From positions 2,542,001 through 2,606,000 of the forward strand of contig CP071493.1 of assembly GCA_017354895.1 (NCBI GenBank): a DNA stretch of 64,000 bases. The letters are read 5' to 3'. The position numbers and the translations under genes are program-made. The number at the start of each line of letters is the position of its first letter. Position 1 is the stretch's first letter. Positions 36,598-48,328 of the stretch are shown piece after piece. The notes below the pieces were generated by a model that had not been told where the DNA came from, did no database searches, and saw only the letters and a list, made by a program, of their open reading frames with translations. This stretch comes from Podospora comata. Its lineage: Eukaryota > Ascomycota > Sordariomycetes > Sordariales > Podosporaceae.

Positions 36598-37555
36598 ATG
36601 GCCACCAGATCCGAGATCCAAACCTACCCCCCCCTGGCCGAGCGCCCAATCAAGAACACCATCGTCCTCTTTGACGTCGACGGGACCTTGACGCCCGCCC
36701 GTCTTGTAAGTCCCCATTCGCACAAAACCCCCTTGAGTCTCTGAAGCAAGGTCAAACTTAACAGTCAAAATCTTAAAAGGACGCCTCCCCCGAAATCCTC
36801 CTCCTCCTCTCCCAACTCCGCCAAAAAGTCGCCATCGGCTTCGTCGGCGGCTCCGACCTCCCCAAGCAGCAAGAACAGCTCGGTGACCCCCTCCGCGTGC
36901 CCGTAACCTCCCTCTTCGACTTTTGCTTCTCCGAAAACGGCCTCACCGCCTTCAAGCTCGGCCAGCCCCTCCCCTCCAACTCCTTCATCAAGTACATCGG
37001 CGAAGACAACTACAAAGACCTCGTCAAGTTTGTCCTGCACTACATCGCCGACCTCGACATCCCCATCAAGAGGGGGACGTTCGTCGAGTTCAGGAACGGG
37101 ATGGTCAACATCTCCCCCATCGGGCGCAACGCGAGCAATGAGGAGAGGCAGGAGTTTGAGAGGTTTGACAAGGAGAGGGGTGTGAGGAGGGAGATGGTGG
37201 AGAGGTTGAGGGAGAAGTTTGGGCATTTGGGGTTGACGTACGTATCATTGGCCTGAAAGGATTGGGAAATGGGTTTGCTGATTTATGACAAAAAAAAAAC
37301 AGGTTCTCCATCGGCGGTCAAATCTCCTTTGACGTCTTCCCCACCGGTTGGGACAAGACCTACTGCCTCAAGCACCTCGAGGAGGACGCCAAGAAGGAGG
37401 GCGGGATCGAGTACACCACCATTCACTTCTTTGGCGACAAGACCATGGTTGGCGGGAACGATTACGAGATTTATGAGGATCCCAGGACGACTGGGCACTC
37501 GGTCAAGGGGCCCGAGGATACGATTAGGGAGTTGAAGGAGATGTTCGACCTTTGA
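36598..37555 (+). CDS. SEC53: Phosphomannomutase
   Basis: Three exons (36598-36705, 36780-37237, 37303-37555) give 272 residues. A cytosolic HAD-superfamily enzyme interconverts mannose-6-phosphate and mannose-1-phosphate, supplying GDP-mannose for N-glycosylation, O-mannosylation, GPI anchors and cell wall. The catalytic motif DVDGT has its Asp residues at 26 and 28. Further landmarks are [44 protein letters not shown], the cap residues [20 protein letters not shown], and the Mg-binding loop [16 protein letters not shown]. Intron 1 ends at an AAAAG acceptor just after an earlier AACAG that would break the frame. The gene is convergent with the PhoD-like phosphatase gene. Confidence 0.96.
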
Positions 37556-37849
37556 AGGTTTGGGGGGGAGGGGGTCGCTTTGATGTCAAAACAAGGTGTT
37601 TTAGCAGGCAAGGCGCTTAATGGGGGGGTTTGCGTGGCCTGGCTTGCTTGCTTTTTGATGCAAGATAAAACAATAAGATCTATCTTTCAAATTTCCATCA
37701 CTACATTTCACAACGTCCCAGTACAGGATTATGCTCAAAAAGTGTATGTAAATTTCAACTATCCAAGCACACCAACTGTGGAATAGATAGCATCACGACA
37801 ATAAAAAGAATGGAATAAATAATCCCAAAAATAATTCATCCCCTACAAA

Positions 37850-40800
37850 TCAGTGCCCAAACTCCAAATGCGGCACAATCACCGGCCCATACTTGGTCGT
37901 CGCCGTGTAAGCTCCATCCCCCTGCACCACAAAATCAACCGCCAAACTCAACTTGCTCAACCCTCCCGAATTTCCACTGTGCACACTACCGGCATAACCC
38001 GGCTGCCCCTGCCCCTGCTGCCCCCCATTGGCAATCACCTCCGGGTCATACGCCACAATGGCGACATAGTTCCTCCTCGCCATCAGCTTCTTGTGCTCCC
38101 TCGCCGCGCCCGACGCATCAGTATGGAAGATCTCCATCATGTCCTCCTTTGTGTCCGACACTTCATGAGTAGACTTGTGGCCGTTCTGGGGAACGTAAAG
38201 AAGCTTGTTGTTGTGGAGCATCTTCATGAGGTAATTGCTCGAGGGCGCGGCGACGACGGGGGAGGCGATGAGTTGGTACATTGTTTTGTGGTCTTGGGGG
38301 TGGGAGGGGTCGTGGACTAGGCCTGCGCCGCAGGAGTTGACGTCTACGAGACACAAGAATTAGTAAGGCGGTTAAGAGGGGAGATGGAAAAGAGAAAAAA
38401 GGAGGGGGGAAGCAAACCTCCTGACAGGAACGTCATACGGATACCCTTTTGCTGGGCGATCCCCTGGAGTGTGCGGATGAGGTAAGTACGCTCGAGGTCC
38501 TTCGACTCGTGAGTCCAAAGGTCTTTGAGCTCTTCGGCAATGTCAAACTCGCCAAACTGGTTGAGGACGTTGCCCATCAGCCCAGACTTTCCAACAGCCT
38601 TCTTCACTTCCTTGAAGCCGTGCTGGACCATCTCCTTGCCGCCTACCACGCCGGCGACGGAGGACGTGACCTTGCCGAGGATGTTGTAGGTGGTATTGAC
38701 GGCTTTTTTGCCCGTGGCAAAGGTGTTGGCGAGGGTTTCGACAGTTTCGAGACGGGGGTAGATGACCGGTACCGAAATCATCCAGATGCAGTGCTGGACG
38801 CTGGGCGGGAGGGTGGCCACCTTGGGGAAGATGCCTTGATATGTCGGGCCGGCCATGACGCGGGTTTGAGTACGCTCGGAGCGGCAGTCTGGGCCGATGA
38901 CTACCATGGCGGGACCGAGGTACTTGAGGAAGTGCCAGCCTGAGCCGGTGACAGTGAACAGATCCATGTCTGAGCTGACGTTGCGTAGGATTTCAACTGT
39001 AGTGTGATGCTGGAAGAGAAGATACATCTCAATAGCGATCCGGCCGATGCCCTTGAAGACAGCAGATGACTGCATGTAGTCGGGATAGGAGCCAAACCCA
39101 TCAAAGCTGCAAATAATCAGTATCAAAGTAGAGCAACCAAAACGGGGTTGACAACTCACATATCATGATCATCAATCTGCAAAACGTGCGGAATCTGCGC
39201 AAACGCCTCACGCATAAACGGCTGGTCAAAGTGACTGGTGTAGTAGTGAAAGTACGCATGCGACACATCCTCCTGATGCCGCGCTGTCCACGGCGCATTC
39301 TTTCTGTTTTCTCTCCCCTGCATCGCCAACCACTGCCTCAAAAGAGGCACCTCCTTCCAGAGACGATCACCGTAGATTTGAGCTCCCAAGCCGAGCTGGA
39401 CATGGAACCCGCCGCAGTCGATGTTCTTTTGAAGTATATCCTTCCACATGAAGCCCACGCCACCAAGCCTCGCCCTTTCGTTTTGGTTGGTACTCGGCGC
39501 AAAGTCATTGCCAGAGTGGGCAAGCATGCGCCATCCTGTCTCATAGCGACCGGCAACAACAAATTCGTACCGTGTGCATCCCAAGTGCGAAGTCACTGCA
39601 TACGTCCACCTCTCGGTCCCATGGTCCGACATCTGGAGCGCCACATCGTACTTCCAGAAAGTCCACCTCTGGTGCGCATGTATGTTATTTGGCACAAGCT
39701 GCCGAGGATTGGGGGAAAGATCCATGCTAAGATGAATGTGAATGGTGGGAGGCTGTGGCGCATCGGTCACGATCATGATGCTGCCAAGCCAGACCCCCTT
39801 TTCCAGGTCCATGTTTACATAGCGCAGATACGGTCCAAAATAGACGCCATTTGTTGGCATCACCTTGTACACATCGACCCCGGCACTGGGAGGAGGTCCC
39901 GTGAATCCTGCTGTCGAAGGAGCTACCGATGCTGTGACGCTCATGATGCTCTCGGCGTAGCCTGGATGGCCTTGGGGGTGGAACATGGGCGAGGCCAACG
40001 CGGACTTGCCGCCGCCCAACAGTGGCGAGGCAAGCGGGTTTCCATAAGTGGATGTGGTGGGCGAGAGGGGAGCTGCGTCGTGGTTTAGAGGAGTTGGTCC
40101 CTTGGGAAATTCCCACTGTGTGGCCTGGGTCGCCAGGTGAATGTAATAGTACTGTCCCGAGTTTTGGTCAAGATGCGCAATCCAGCCCTCCGGCAGCGGG
40201 GGTGGAGAAGACGCCGCCGCGAGAAGAGACGGTGTATGTGCCAGCGCTGGTTGACCATTTTGCACCGCTGCGGGCTTTGCCTCGTTGGCGAAAGCGGGGT
40301 GATCGTTCGCAAACGCGGGATGACCGGCGTTGTGTGCTGGTACGGCGGCAGCTGTATTCGCAACAGGCTTTGGCTTCTCTGGCGCTGGCGATGATGAAGC
40401 AGCCGGGGCCGGACTGGCGTTGGGTCGGGAGCTGGAGGCAACAGCGTGCTGGGATACGGCACTGGGGGTAGGGCTCGGAGCCGCGTTTTGGGCAGGGTGT
40501 TGCGCAATGCCGGGAACAGCTGGGGCCGAGTTCGAGCTGGTTGGTACCGGGCGTTGCTTCTCGTTCGGGTACTGGGAGCTGTTTGCGCTGGGATTGACAG
40601 ATGTATAGGCAGGCGGAGGAGTCGAGGCTTGCATGCGCTGGAAGTCTTGCTCCAATACCGAAACCTGTAGGTTGCTGCTTGCTGGGGCCTGAGAAGCCGG
40701 GTTGGGATTCTGGGGAAGATTGTAGCCTCCTTGTTGCGGTGGTGTGGGTTTTGGGACTACATCGGCCCCCTGGTACACCGTAGGCGGACCAAAGGGCTGC

Positions 40801-41804
40801 TGGTCCGGAGCTTCAGTCGGCGTCCAAGGCCGGGTGGGCTGTGGCTGCGCCGGGGGACGTTGGCCACCGTATTGCGCCAGTCGCGACTGTGCAGCAGCGC
40901 TTTGAGCCTGTTGCGCTTGTAGAGCATTGAGAGTCGCGGTCCCGGAGATGCCTGCAGCAGCATATCGTGCCTCGATGCCGCCCCCAGGAATCGCACCTGG
41001 CTCCACAATAGGAGTCTCAGGGGGCGGGGGTGATCCACGACTGGCGCGAGTTGTCGAGGTTGACGCCGTCGACGAAAAGCGGTTGATATTGCTTGCGCCG
41101 CCGGGAGGAGGATAATAGGGCTTTTGCTGATAGGCATTCGAAATTTTGGGCGCTGGAGAGGCAGAGCTAGTTGAAGAAGAAGTCGAGGTCGAGATGGAAA
41201 CGGCTGGGTTCCTGAGAGGCTTTGCGAACAACTCATCCCTGTCATCCCCTGGGCTGTCAGGGCTCTGCAGCGGTTTGGGTGCTGTTCCACGCCGTTCAGC
41301 AAGACCAGCCTTCTTGTCTCCCGTATTCAGGGTCGGCCGTGAGGCTGAGTCTCCGTACGGCTTGGGACTTGACGATACCGGTGGAGGACTGTAGAGCCTA
41401 CCAACAGGTGCGGGTGAAGAGGTCTTGCGGCCATCATCTGGATAGGGTAGCCGACTGGGCTTTGGTGGCTGGGTAGTCTTGTGGAAGTCGTCGTCAGGAT
41501 ACGGAAGCGGCGCCGCAGAGCTTGAGCCCCCGAAAGGAAACGAGGGGAGTGGTGGCAGGGACGCAATTGCTGGCTTGGGTGCTGGCGATGACGATGGGCC
41601 TGCCGCGGTCGAGGACGAGTAGGAAGACGACGATGAAGGCGGGGCGGGATACTTTGGCCGGTTGGATGCCTTATCAGGGGCCGGGCTCAGTGGTTTGAAT
41701 ATTCTCAACGGCTCAACGGTCGGACTGTCGCAATCTTCCCCAGACGGCGCTGGGCGGCTCATAAAGAGCTCATCATCCGGGACATCGCGCGACCGGCTGG
41801 CCAT
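37850..41804 (-). CDS. WW-domain protein with C-terminal PhoD-like phosphatase domain
   Basis: Three exons (41804-39160, 39106-38418, 38343-37850) give 1275 residues. The first about 530 residues are disordered and rich in Pro, Ser, Ala and Gln. A WW domain follows (about 535-568; LPEGWIAHLDQNSGQYYYIH, WEFPKGP). The C-terminal half is a metallophosphatase of the PhoD-like type: FGPYLRYVNMD, QIDDHDIFDGFGSYPD across the first intron, and FLSGDVNSCGAG across the second, which supply the expected metal-binding Asp and His residues. The substrate is unknown; the PhoD fold hydrolyses phosphodiesters or monoesters, and WW domains bind Pro-rich partners. I take MASRSRDVPD as start; an in-frame ATG lies 18 codons upstream. 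No signal peptide is visible, so a cytosolic role is likely. Confidence 0.9.
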
Positions 41805-42632
41805 CTTGTCAGGATGGTGTGCGGGGTGATATGCGCCGGCTTGCGCTGAAACTGCCACTGCCGGGCACAGAAGTTGAAACTAGGTACGGGATCTAGGGAC
41901 TGCTTTCCCTCTCCAGATCCTTGAGGTGCGTGTATATCTCTCACCGAGAAAGCTGCAAGTGGTGCCGGCAAAGGGTCGTGATTCTGCCTGATGGAAGGCG
42001 GGGTGGTGCAGGGTTGGGAGACGACGTCCTCTCGCCAAGGCGTCAGCTGCAAGACGAACCCCTCCTTGAACCAGAAACGAAGCACCCAGAAGACAACGAG
42101 TTAGAGGATGATGTCCGGAAGCACATGCAGTTGAGACAGGAATGCCAGAAAAAAAAAGTACAGATCGAGACGTCGACGGGAGACCGGGGACGAGGTCAAT
42201 ATGCGGCCAGATGCGCAGACCCTCCTGACAGGGGAGCACCGAGGAGAGACAGGGGATTGTTCCGCGGGAGGGGCACCGACATGGGAGGTGGCGGCACTTG
42301 CGCACAGCTTCACGCCCAAGGACCCGTCGGCGAGCGCAACCGTGATTGGCCCTGCACCGTGGGCGCTTAGAGGTCTGCCCGTCTCCAGCCAGTGAGCAGC
42401 CCAAGCAAAGCGCCTTCACTGCCATGGCATGTGGCATGGCGGTTGCGTACCCTCACAATTGGGCATATCGCATTGAAGTCGACCCCGCCTAGACTCCATC
42501 TGAACATGCCGAGACGATAGAGAAGAAGCAGCAGATGCGGGTTGGGGGCGGAAACTGCCCATTCATAAATTGGGTGGTACGGAGTAGCTACCTACCTATC
42601 TTCTCAGAGTCTTTCCAGCAAAGCTCGGTTCA
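41805..42632. other. Intergenic, upstream of the WW/PhoD gene
   Basis: It holds the WW/PhoD promoter and the 3' side of the next minus-strand gene. Small open frames only. I see nothing else. Confidence 0.55.
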
Positions 42633-44600
42633 TTAAGCCTTCGCACGCTGTACTTTCCACCAGTCCCCAACTCGAAGGCTGTCCATCAAGCGTACAATTT
42701 CATACTCGTCAGTCATAGGATATGTTTCCGCTTTTGGTCTAACTAACCACCTACTGCCCTCATTCTCACCCGCCTTGTTGAAATACACTTCCCTGGGGGA
42801 GGGCAAGACAAGCGTCTGTTCCACCAGGCAACGCGATTCGTGCTTTTCATAGTCGGACCAAGTGCTTGCCAGGGGTTGATTTATCTGACAGCAGCATGTC
42901 TGCCCTCTGACAACCATCATTTGGGTAGGCTTGTGGAAAACTCGAGTCCTGCACAAGTCAAAACGGCACTTGCCCAGGGCAATTTGGGCGCCGTTGTTGT
43001 AGCTGAGCACCATGCCGTAGACTTGGTTCCTTGTCCAGCTATGAGTCTTTGCTTTGTTGTTTTCTGGAAAGTAGAACAATTGAATGCTGGCTAGATCACC
43101 GAGTCGAGCGAAACTGTCGCGGCTCAAGTGAGCATCGCGTGGGCGCAACGGTGGTACGGGGCTTGGTTGACCGATGCTAGGGTCACGATAACCCTGAACA
43201 GAACAGAAAGTGCTGATGGTTTCTGATAGGAACCATCGCGGTTCATTTTGGGATGGAGAACCAGTGCCGTGGGCATGATGCTGTGCTCATTTACCATGTA
43301 GGTCTGATGGCTGTTGTACCGTAGACAAAATAGACCCCCAACCCAACCGATACCAGAGAGCTCCCTGCGAAACTATGATGTGATATGTAAGCATGCTGCG
43401 GACAGAACAAGCAGAGTAGTCATGAGCATGCGATACATCATACCAGTAATGCCGTATGGTAGCCCAGAACAACTTCACGACATGCCGTGATTTTGTCGCC
43501 GGGTGGGGGAGGAACGTATATCCATTGGCAATGATTCAGAGACTTGGACGCAGTGGCGGCACAGGGGTATGATCCATCCGTATGGGCGTGAACGCCCTCG
43601 ATGCCATCCCCGCCGACCCTAAAAGTGATACAACTCGCCCTGTTCCAATTCCACGGTCCAACACCGCTCAACCATAGGCGGTAGGTTTATCCTAGTAGGG
43701 GGTGTGGGCGTGTCCCAGATGGGGATTGCGAATCTGTATTTACACTCCCCAGACGTAAGGTGCCCGAGACCAGACTACCAAGGCAAGGTCAGTATCGGTG
43801 AGGGCGCTGATAGAGGAGCCAGAGGGACAGACCTTGAACCACAAAATGGCCCCTCGCACATCCCTTTCATCAAACACTGCAACGGCCTTCGATTCGGACC
43901 TCCCAGGGCGATGGACGGGCTTTTCTTGTAGCCTTTCAACCCTCTGAAGTCCGCGCGAGTCGACGGTCAGACGAATGATCTGTGGCATGGCCGACTCACA
44001 ACCGTTTGCTGCGAGGACAGGTTCTCCGCCGCGCTCCCCAGCGGAAATCTTGGATAGATGAAAAGCTTGTGGCATGACAGACAGCGGGGGCCCATTTTCC
44101 GCGAGCTCAATCACTCGAGTGAGCCTCCAAACAAGGTTGTCGGCCGAGAAGTTTTGGATCATCTTCGTAAGCTCGGGTGGCAGCCTGGTAAGCTGGGGCA
44201 AGCCCGAGAGCTGCAGCAAAATGGTGTACAGGGAGGATCTCGATGTTGCTATTCTCTAGTTGTAGCTTGGGGCGAATATTCCATGGTTGGCTCCATGTGG
44301 AAAGCTCCCGCAGCGCTGTCAGTACCTCCAGCTCTGATATTTGGCGGTATCGCATAAAGATACGGAAGCAGTCATCGTGTACTGGGAGGCGGTTAGAAAC
44401 TGTGCTTCATGGTGAATGACAAGATACCAATTACCCGCGAACGCTGTTCCTGACTCTTGAGTTCTTGTGCAGCGAAGGCTCGGATCAGCGCCGAAAACTT
44501 TCAGATTCGTCAGTCGTGTCGGCCTGAAGCTCCTGTGCCGGCCATCTTCCAGATAGCCAGGCGACCAACAGTCGCAGAGGGCGCAGCGCGATTTCCACAT
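42633..44600 (-). pseudogene. Fungal accessory protein (F-box-like type), probably decayed
   Basis: The minus strand carries, in order, features I associate with a large unnamed Sordariomycete family of F-box-like proteins: MWKSRCALCD start (44600), an intron at 44434-44382, HDDCFRIFMRYRQ, GLPQLTRLPPELTKMIQNFS, IRLTVDSRGLQRVERL, WDTPTPP after a clean intron (43832-43775, CTGAC branch), GVHAHTDGS and WIYVPPPPGDK, a likely intron at 43443-43373, then IQLFYFPENN, YNNGAQIALGKCRFDL and a stop at 42633. Frame changes near 44,220-44,260 and near 43,640-43,670 cannot be explained by introns of normal length, so the copy looks broken at least twice, or the assembly has indels. The join into the last piece is also unclear. 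Function unknown. Confidence 0.5.
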
Positions 44601-45681
44601 GAGTGCGGTCGCAGTTGATACTGGTAGGCGTCAATGGTTGAGGTCGAACACAGAAGAAGGTCGGCTTTTTTCTTCTTCGAAAAACCAACCGGTGTCGAGA
44701 AAATTAAGCTCCCAACACAAGCCACAAGCCTGATTGATGTCTTGACCACTGCCATTTTGACAAGCCCTCAGCCCAGTTTTCATAGCCACATGTGGAGAGA
44801 GCCGATGAGGCTTGTAAACTTAGTTCTGTACCTTCACAGGGCCAACTCGACATAGTTCGAGAGGGTTATGTTATGAGAGCTCGCTCTCTCTCTTATACCA
44901 TGATATCAAAAGGGGAAGCCGATGATGAGAATGAAAAAGGTAACGCGTTGCAACGTCGTCTCAGCCAGGCCGTCTTACACGGCTTCTGGACCAATCGGAG
45001 CTGCTGATGGGCATGCGGGGTTAGCCGCTTCGTGCATGTGCATCATGGACATCTGCGGTAGCTTCTGAACACAGTCACCTGCGATTGCAAAAATATCTGC
45101 AACTGTCTGCATTGCATCATCAACTCTGGATGCCGTTCCCGGCCGGTGGCCTGGGCTTCGGAGCTTCCTCATCACCCCCGCTCCAGTGGATATTGAGACG
45201 ATGTCGGCCGGGAGGCTGGGGACCAGTTGCACCTGCATCTCGTCAAGTGACAAGAGATGGAATGATGTTTACAACAGCCACGACACCCCTTGCTGTTGGG
45301 CTTCTTTCTTTATTTCATCCTCTTTCCTCTTTGTTTTCCTATGGAAATTCATCCGACCCTATCTTTGACATATTCCAGCCTGTCACCCGCATCCTCCACT
45401 GACAGCCATTTCCCCACAGTCGCTTGGCAGCCCCGCAAGGACCGGGGCTGCAAGAAGCGTTTCTTGGCTGCTTGGAGCTATTCAGAATCCCCACCCTCAG
45501 AGCTTGTTATCGGCCGGCCCCCTCCAAGTCCAAGCCATTGACGAACCAAAGATCCTGTTGTTCGTCCAGTCTTTGGTCCGACTCGGATATAAGTCTCGTC
45601 CAAGGTCGTGACGGCGAAAACAGACTTTTCCCCCTCTTGCTGTTCATCCCCGTGCCCGCAAAGCCCAAGCGCAAGCCCACC
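44601..45681. other. Divergent intergenic region before the MFS gene
   Basis: About 1.1 kb with the promoters of the accessory gene (leftward) and of the transporter gene (rightward). No supported gene. Confidence 0.55.
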
Positions 45682-47488
45682 ATGTCACTGCATCGTGTTG
45701 CGTCGCTCGAAACTTTCGCCATCCTCCCAACCGACCAGAGGTCGAGGAGGAGCTCCGATGCTTCGGCTCGCGCCCGCAAATTAACCTTCAACCCACTCCC
45801 GCAAGAATGGGATCCTCCAGCTGGCCTGGACCAACTTCATGCCGTTGGCGCCTTTGAGGTGCCTCGCTGGAAGCGTCTACGTAGGTCTCGCATCTCCTCA
45901 CTGTGGCCTTTTGGTGTCGTTGCCCCAGTGTGCTCATGCAGTGTGTGAGAACAGTCCAGGTTGCCGCCGCCGTCTTCTACTGCCTCTTCGCGTCCGGTGT
46001 TGTCTTTGGATATGCCGCCATCAAGCCAGTCCTCAAGTCGGAGGGTGCCTACAAAGATATCTGCTCAGCCCCGGGCGGCCTAGTCGGCGAGGACACATGC
46101 ATTGAGATACATCTGAACTTGATGTTCACGGTGGCTGCTGTGGCTACGAATGTTGCTGCTCTCCCTATTGGAGCTATCCTCGATCACTATGGGCCTCGGG
46201 TGTGTGGTGTACTTGGCAGTCTCTTCCTGGCCATTGGCGCGGCGCTGATGGCCAACGAGAGCCGCTTGCCTTTTGACGGCTTGTTGTTTGGTTATCTTTT
46301 CCTGGCTCTGGGAGGCCCCTTTACCTACATCTCGTCGTTCCAGCTGTCCAATGCCTTCCCCAAAAACTCGGGTCTCATTTTGGCCCTCTTGACGGGCGCT
46401 TTCGACGCCTCCAGCGCCTTGTTCTTGGTGTACCGGATCGTCTTTCAAAAGTCAGAGGGCGCCTTTGGACATCAGCGGTTCTTCATGGTGTACTTGATTG
46501 TACCTGTGGTGATCATCATCTTGCAGTTTACGCTGATGCCATCTCAGTCTTACAAGACGGTTGGTGAGCTGGTGGAGGAGATCGAGGAGCCAGTCGCCGA
46601 GGAACCGGATGACCAGGTTGACGAAGAAACCGCTCTGCTCCAGGAGGAGGAAAGACAACATCGCGCCGATGTCATCGAGGGTCTCCAGAGCGTGCTCGGC
46701 TCGGCCAAGGCGGACAAGCAAGCGAAACGCGAGGAGCGCAAGAATGAGATCTCGGGTGTCTGGGGTGTCATGCACCCCTACACGTCTTGGGAGCAGATCA
46801 AGTCCCCTTGGTTTATTTTGATCTGCGCTTTTACTGGTATGCTGCTGTTTTATCTGATCCTCGACGTGCGTCTAATGTTTGGTTGTTCACAGTTATCCAA
46901 ATGACCCGCATCAACTACTTCGTTGCCACAATTCGCGCCCAGTACGAAGCCATCTTTGGCTCTATCGAAAAAGCGGCCGAAATCAACGAATTCTTCGACC
47001 TCGCTCTCCCCATCGGCGGTATTCTCAGCATTCCCTTCATTGGTATGATTCTCGACCACACCAGCACCGTTACCGTGCTTGCCTGCCTCGTCACATGCGC
47101 CACCACGATCGGCGTCCTGGGTATCATCCCGCAGACATGGGCTGCGTACGGAAATATTTGCCTGTTTGTTCTTTACCGTCCATTTTATTACACGGCGGTG
47201 TCGGACTACAGCGCCAAGGTGTTTGGATTCAGGACGTTTGGCAAGGTTTACGGCACGATTATCTGCCTGTCTGGCGTCTTCAACTTCTCGCAGTCTGGGT
47301 TGGATTTCTTGTTTCACCAAACCTTCAAGGGCAATCCTCTTCCGGTGAATGTGATGTTGTTGAGTTTGGGGTTGGCAGTTGGTCTCGGGCTGGTAGGCTT
47401 CGTGGCTATCAAGGCAAAGATGATCAAGAGAAAGATGCTTTCAGAGGAGGCATACGGTGCGTTCAGTGACCCAAGGTGGAATCACTAG
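45682..47488 (+). CDS. MFS transporter, FMP42-like
   Basis: Three exons (45682-45880, 45955-46836, 46893-47488) give 558 residues. A polar N-terminus of about 65 residues is followed by six membrane spans, a central acidic loop (about residues 270-330; EEIEEPVAEEPDDQVDEE), and six more spans. MFS signs include DHYGPRVCGVLGSLF between spans 2 and 3 and the symmetric DHTSTVTV motif in the second half. It resembles yeast Fmp42 and the animal SLC43 (LAT3) amino-acid carriers, so amino-acid transport at the vacuolar or plasma membrane is a reasonable guess, but the substrate cannot be read from the sequence. The intron 1 acceptor AACAG|TCCAG was chosen because it alone keeps phase and restores the family-like RLLQVA. 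Confidence 0.88.
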
Positions 47489-48328
47489 GGGAGGTCCAGC
47501 TTCAGCAAGAAGAGCAGGAGAAACAGATTGTCGCGGAGGTATCAGAATAGCGGGGGTGATTTGTAAAAAGAAACAAGATGAATGTTGGAAAGGAAAAGGA
47601 AAAGGGATTGGAGGACCATAATGGTGTTTTTGTGTGACATGGACAAATCGGTTTGAATGATACTTGCATGGTGGGAGGAGGAACGCATGGGCACATGGCG
47701 ATGGCGCACTAAGGATTTTTGGTTTAACGGGGCATTTATGTTGAGCATGAGTGGTAAGCAAAGCAGTCGAATATTTAACATTTGCATATCGGACCTTTGC
47801 CCGCTTTCTCTCTCGTGATATCTTGAGTACGGGTCACAGTTGCTGCTTGGACAAGACTATACCAGCGGGCGACACCTAACCTACCAAATTGGCGCGCACG
47901 ACGTCATTTTAATCTTTTCGATGTCTATAAAACCTAGAAAACTATCGTTTCGACACCTGCTCTTGAACAAGACTGGCAACATACTGCGCAAGACCAATCG
48001 AAGACTTTCGTACAAGTATCTATCCAACCTGTTTCAAAAACCATCAACCATATTTCAAGATATCTCTTATGGACTACCTGTCTTCTGTTCCACTGGAGTG
48101 TCATTGTTCAAAAGCCTTCTGAAATCAGCTAGACAGACGGCACGCTGCCTCAAAAAACCATTCGCACGGTCTTGAAAGACACACCAGTAGTACCACATGG
48201 CCACCCGAGTACACTTGAACACAACCTATACTCTCGACCTGCCAACTCCCTGAATTCTTCTCCTCATAATCTCACCCTCCAACCTACAACCAGACCAATC
48301 CTAGGTGGCAAAGAAGAAAAACCCCTTC
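47489..48328. other. Intergenic, convergent 3' ends of MFS and HOS2 genes
   Basis: AT-richer stretch of about 840 bp. One 111-codon frame at 47840-48175 has no recognisable feature. Likely both 3' UTRs. Confidence 0.55.

Noticed and set aside
47840-48175. 111-codon plus-strand frame
   Set aside because: It lies between convergent 3' ends and has no recognisable feature.
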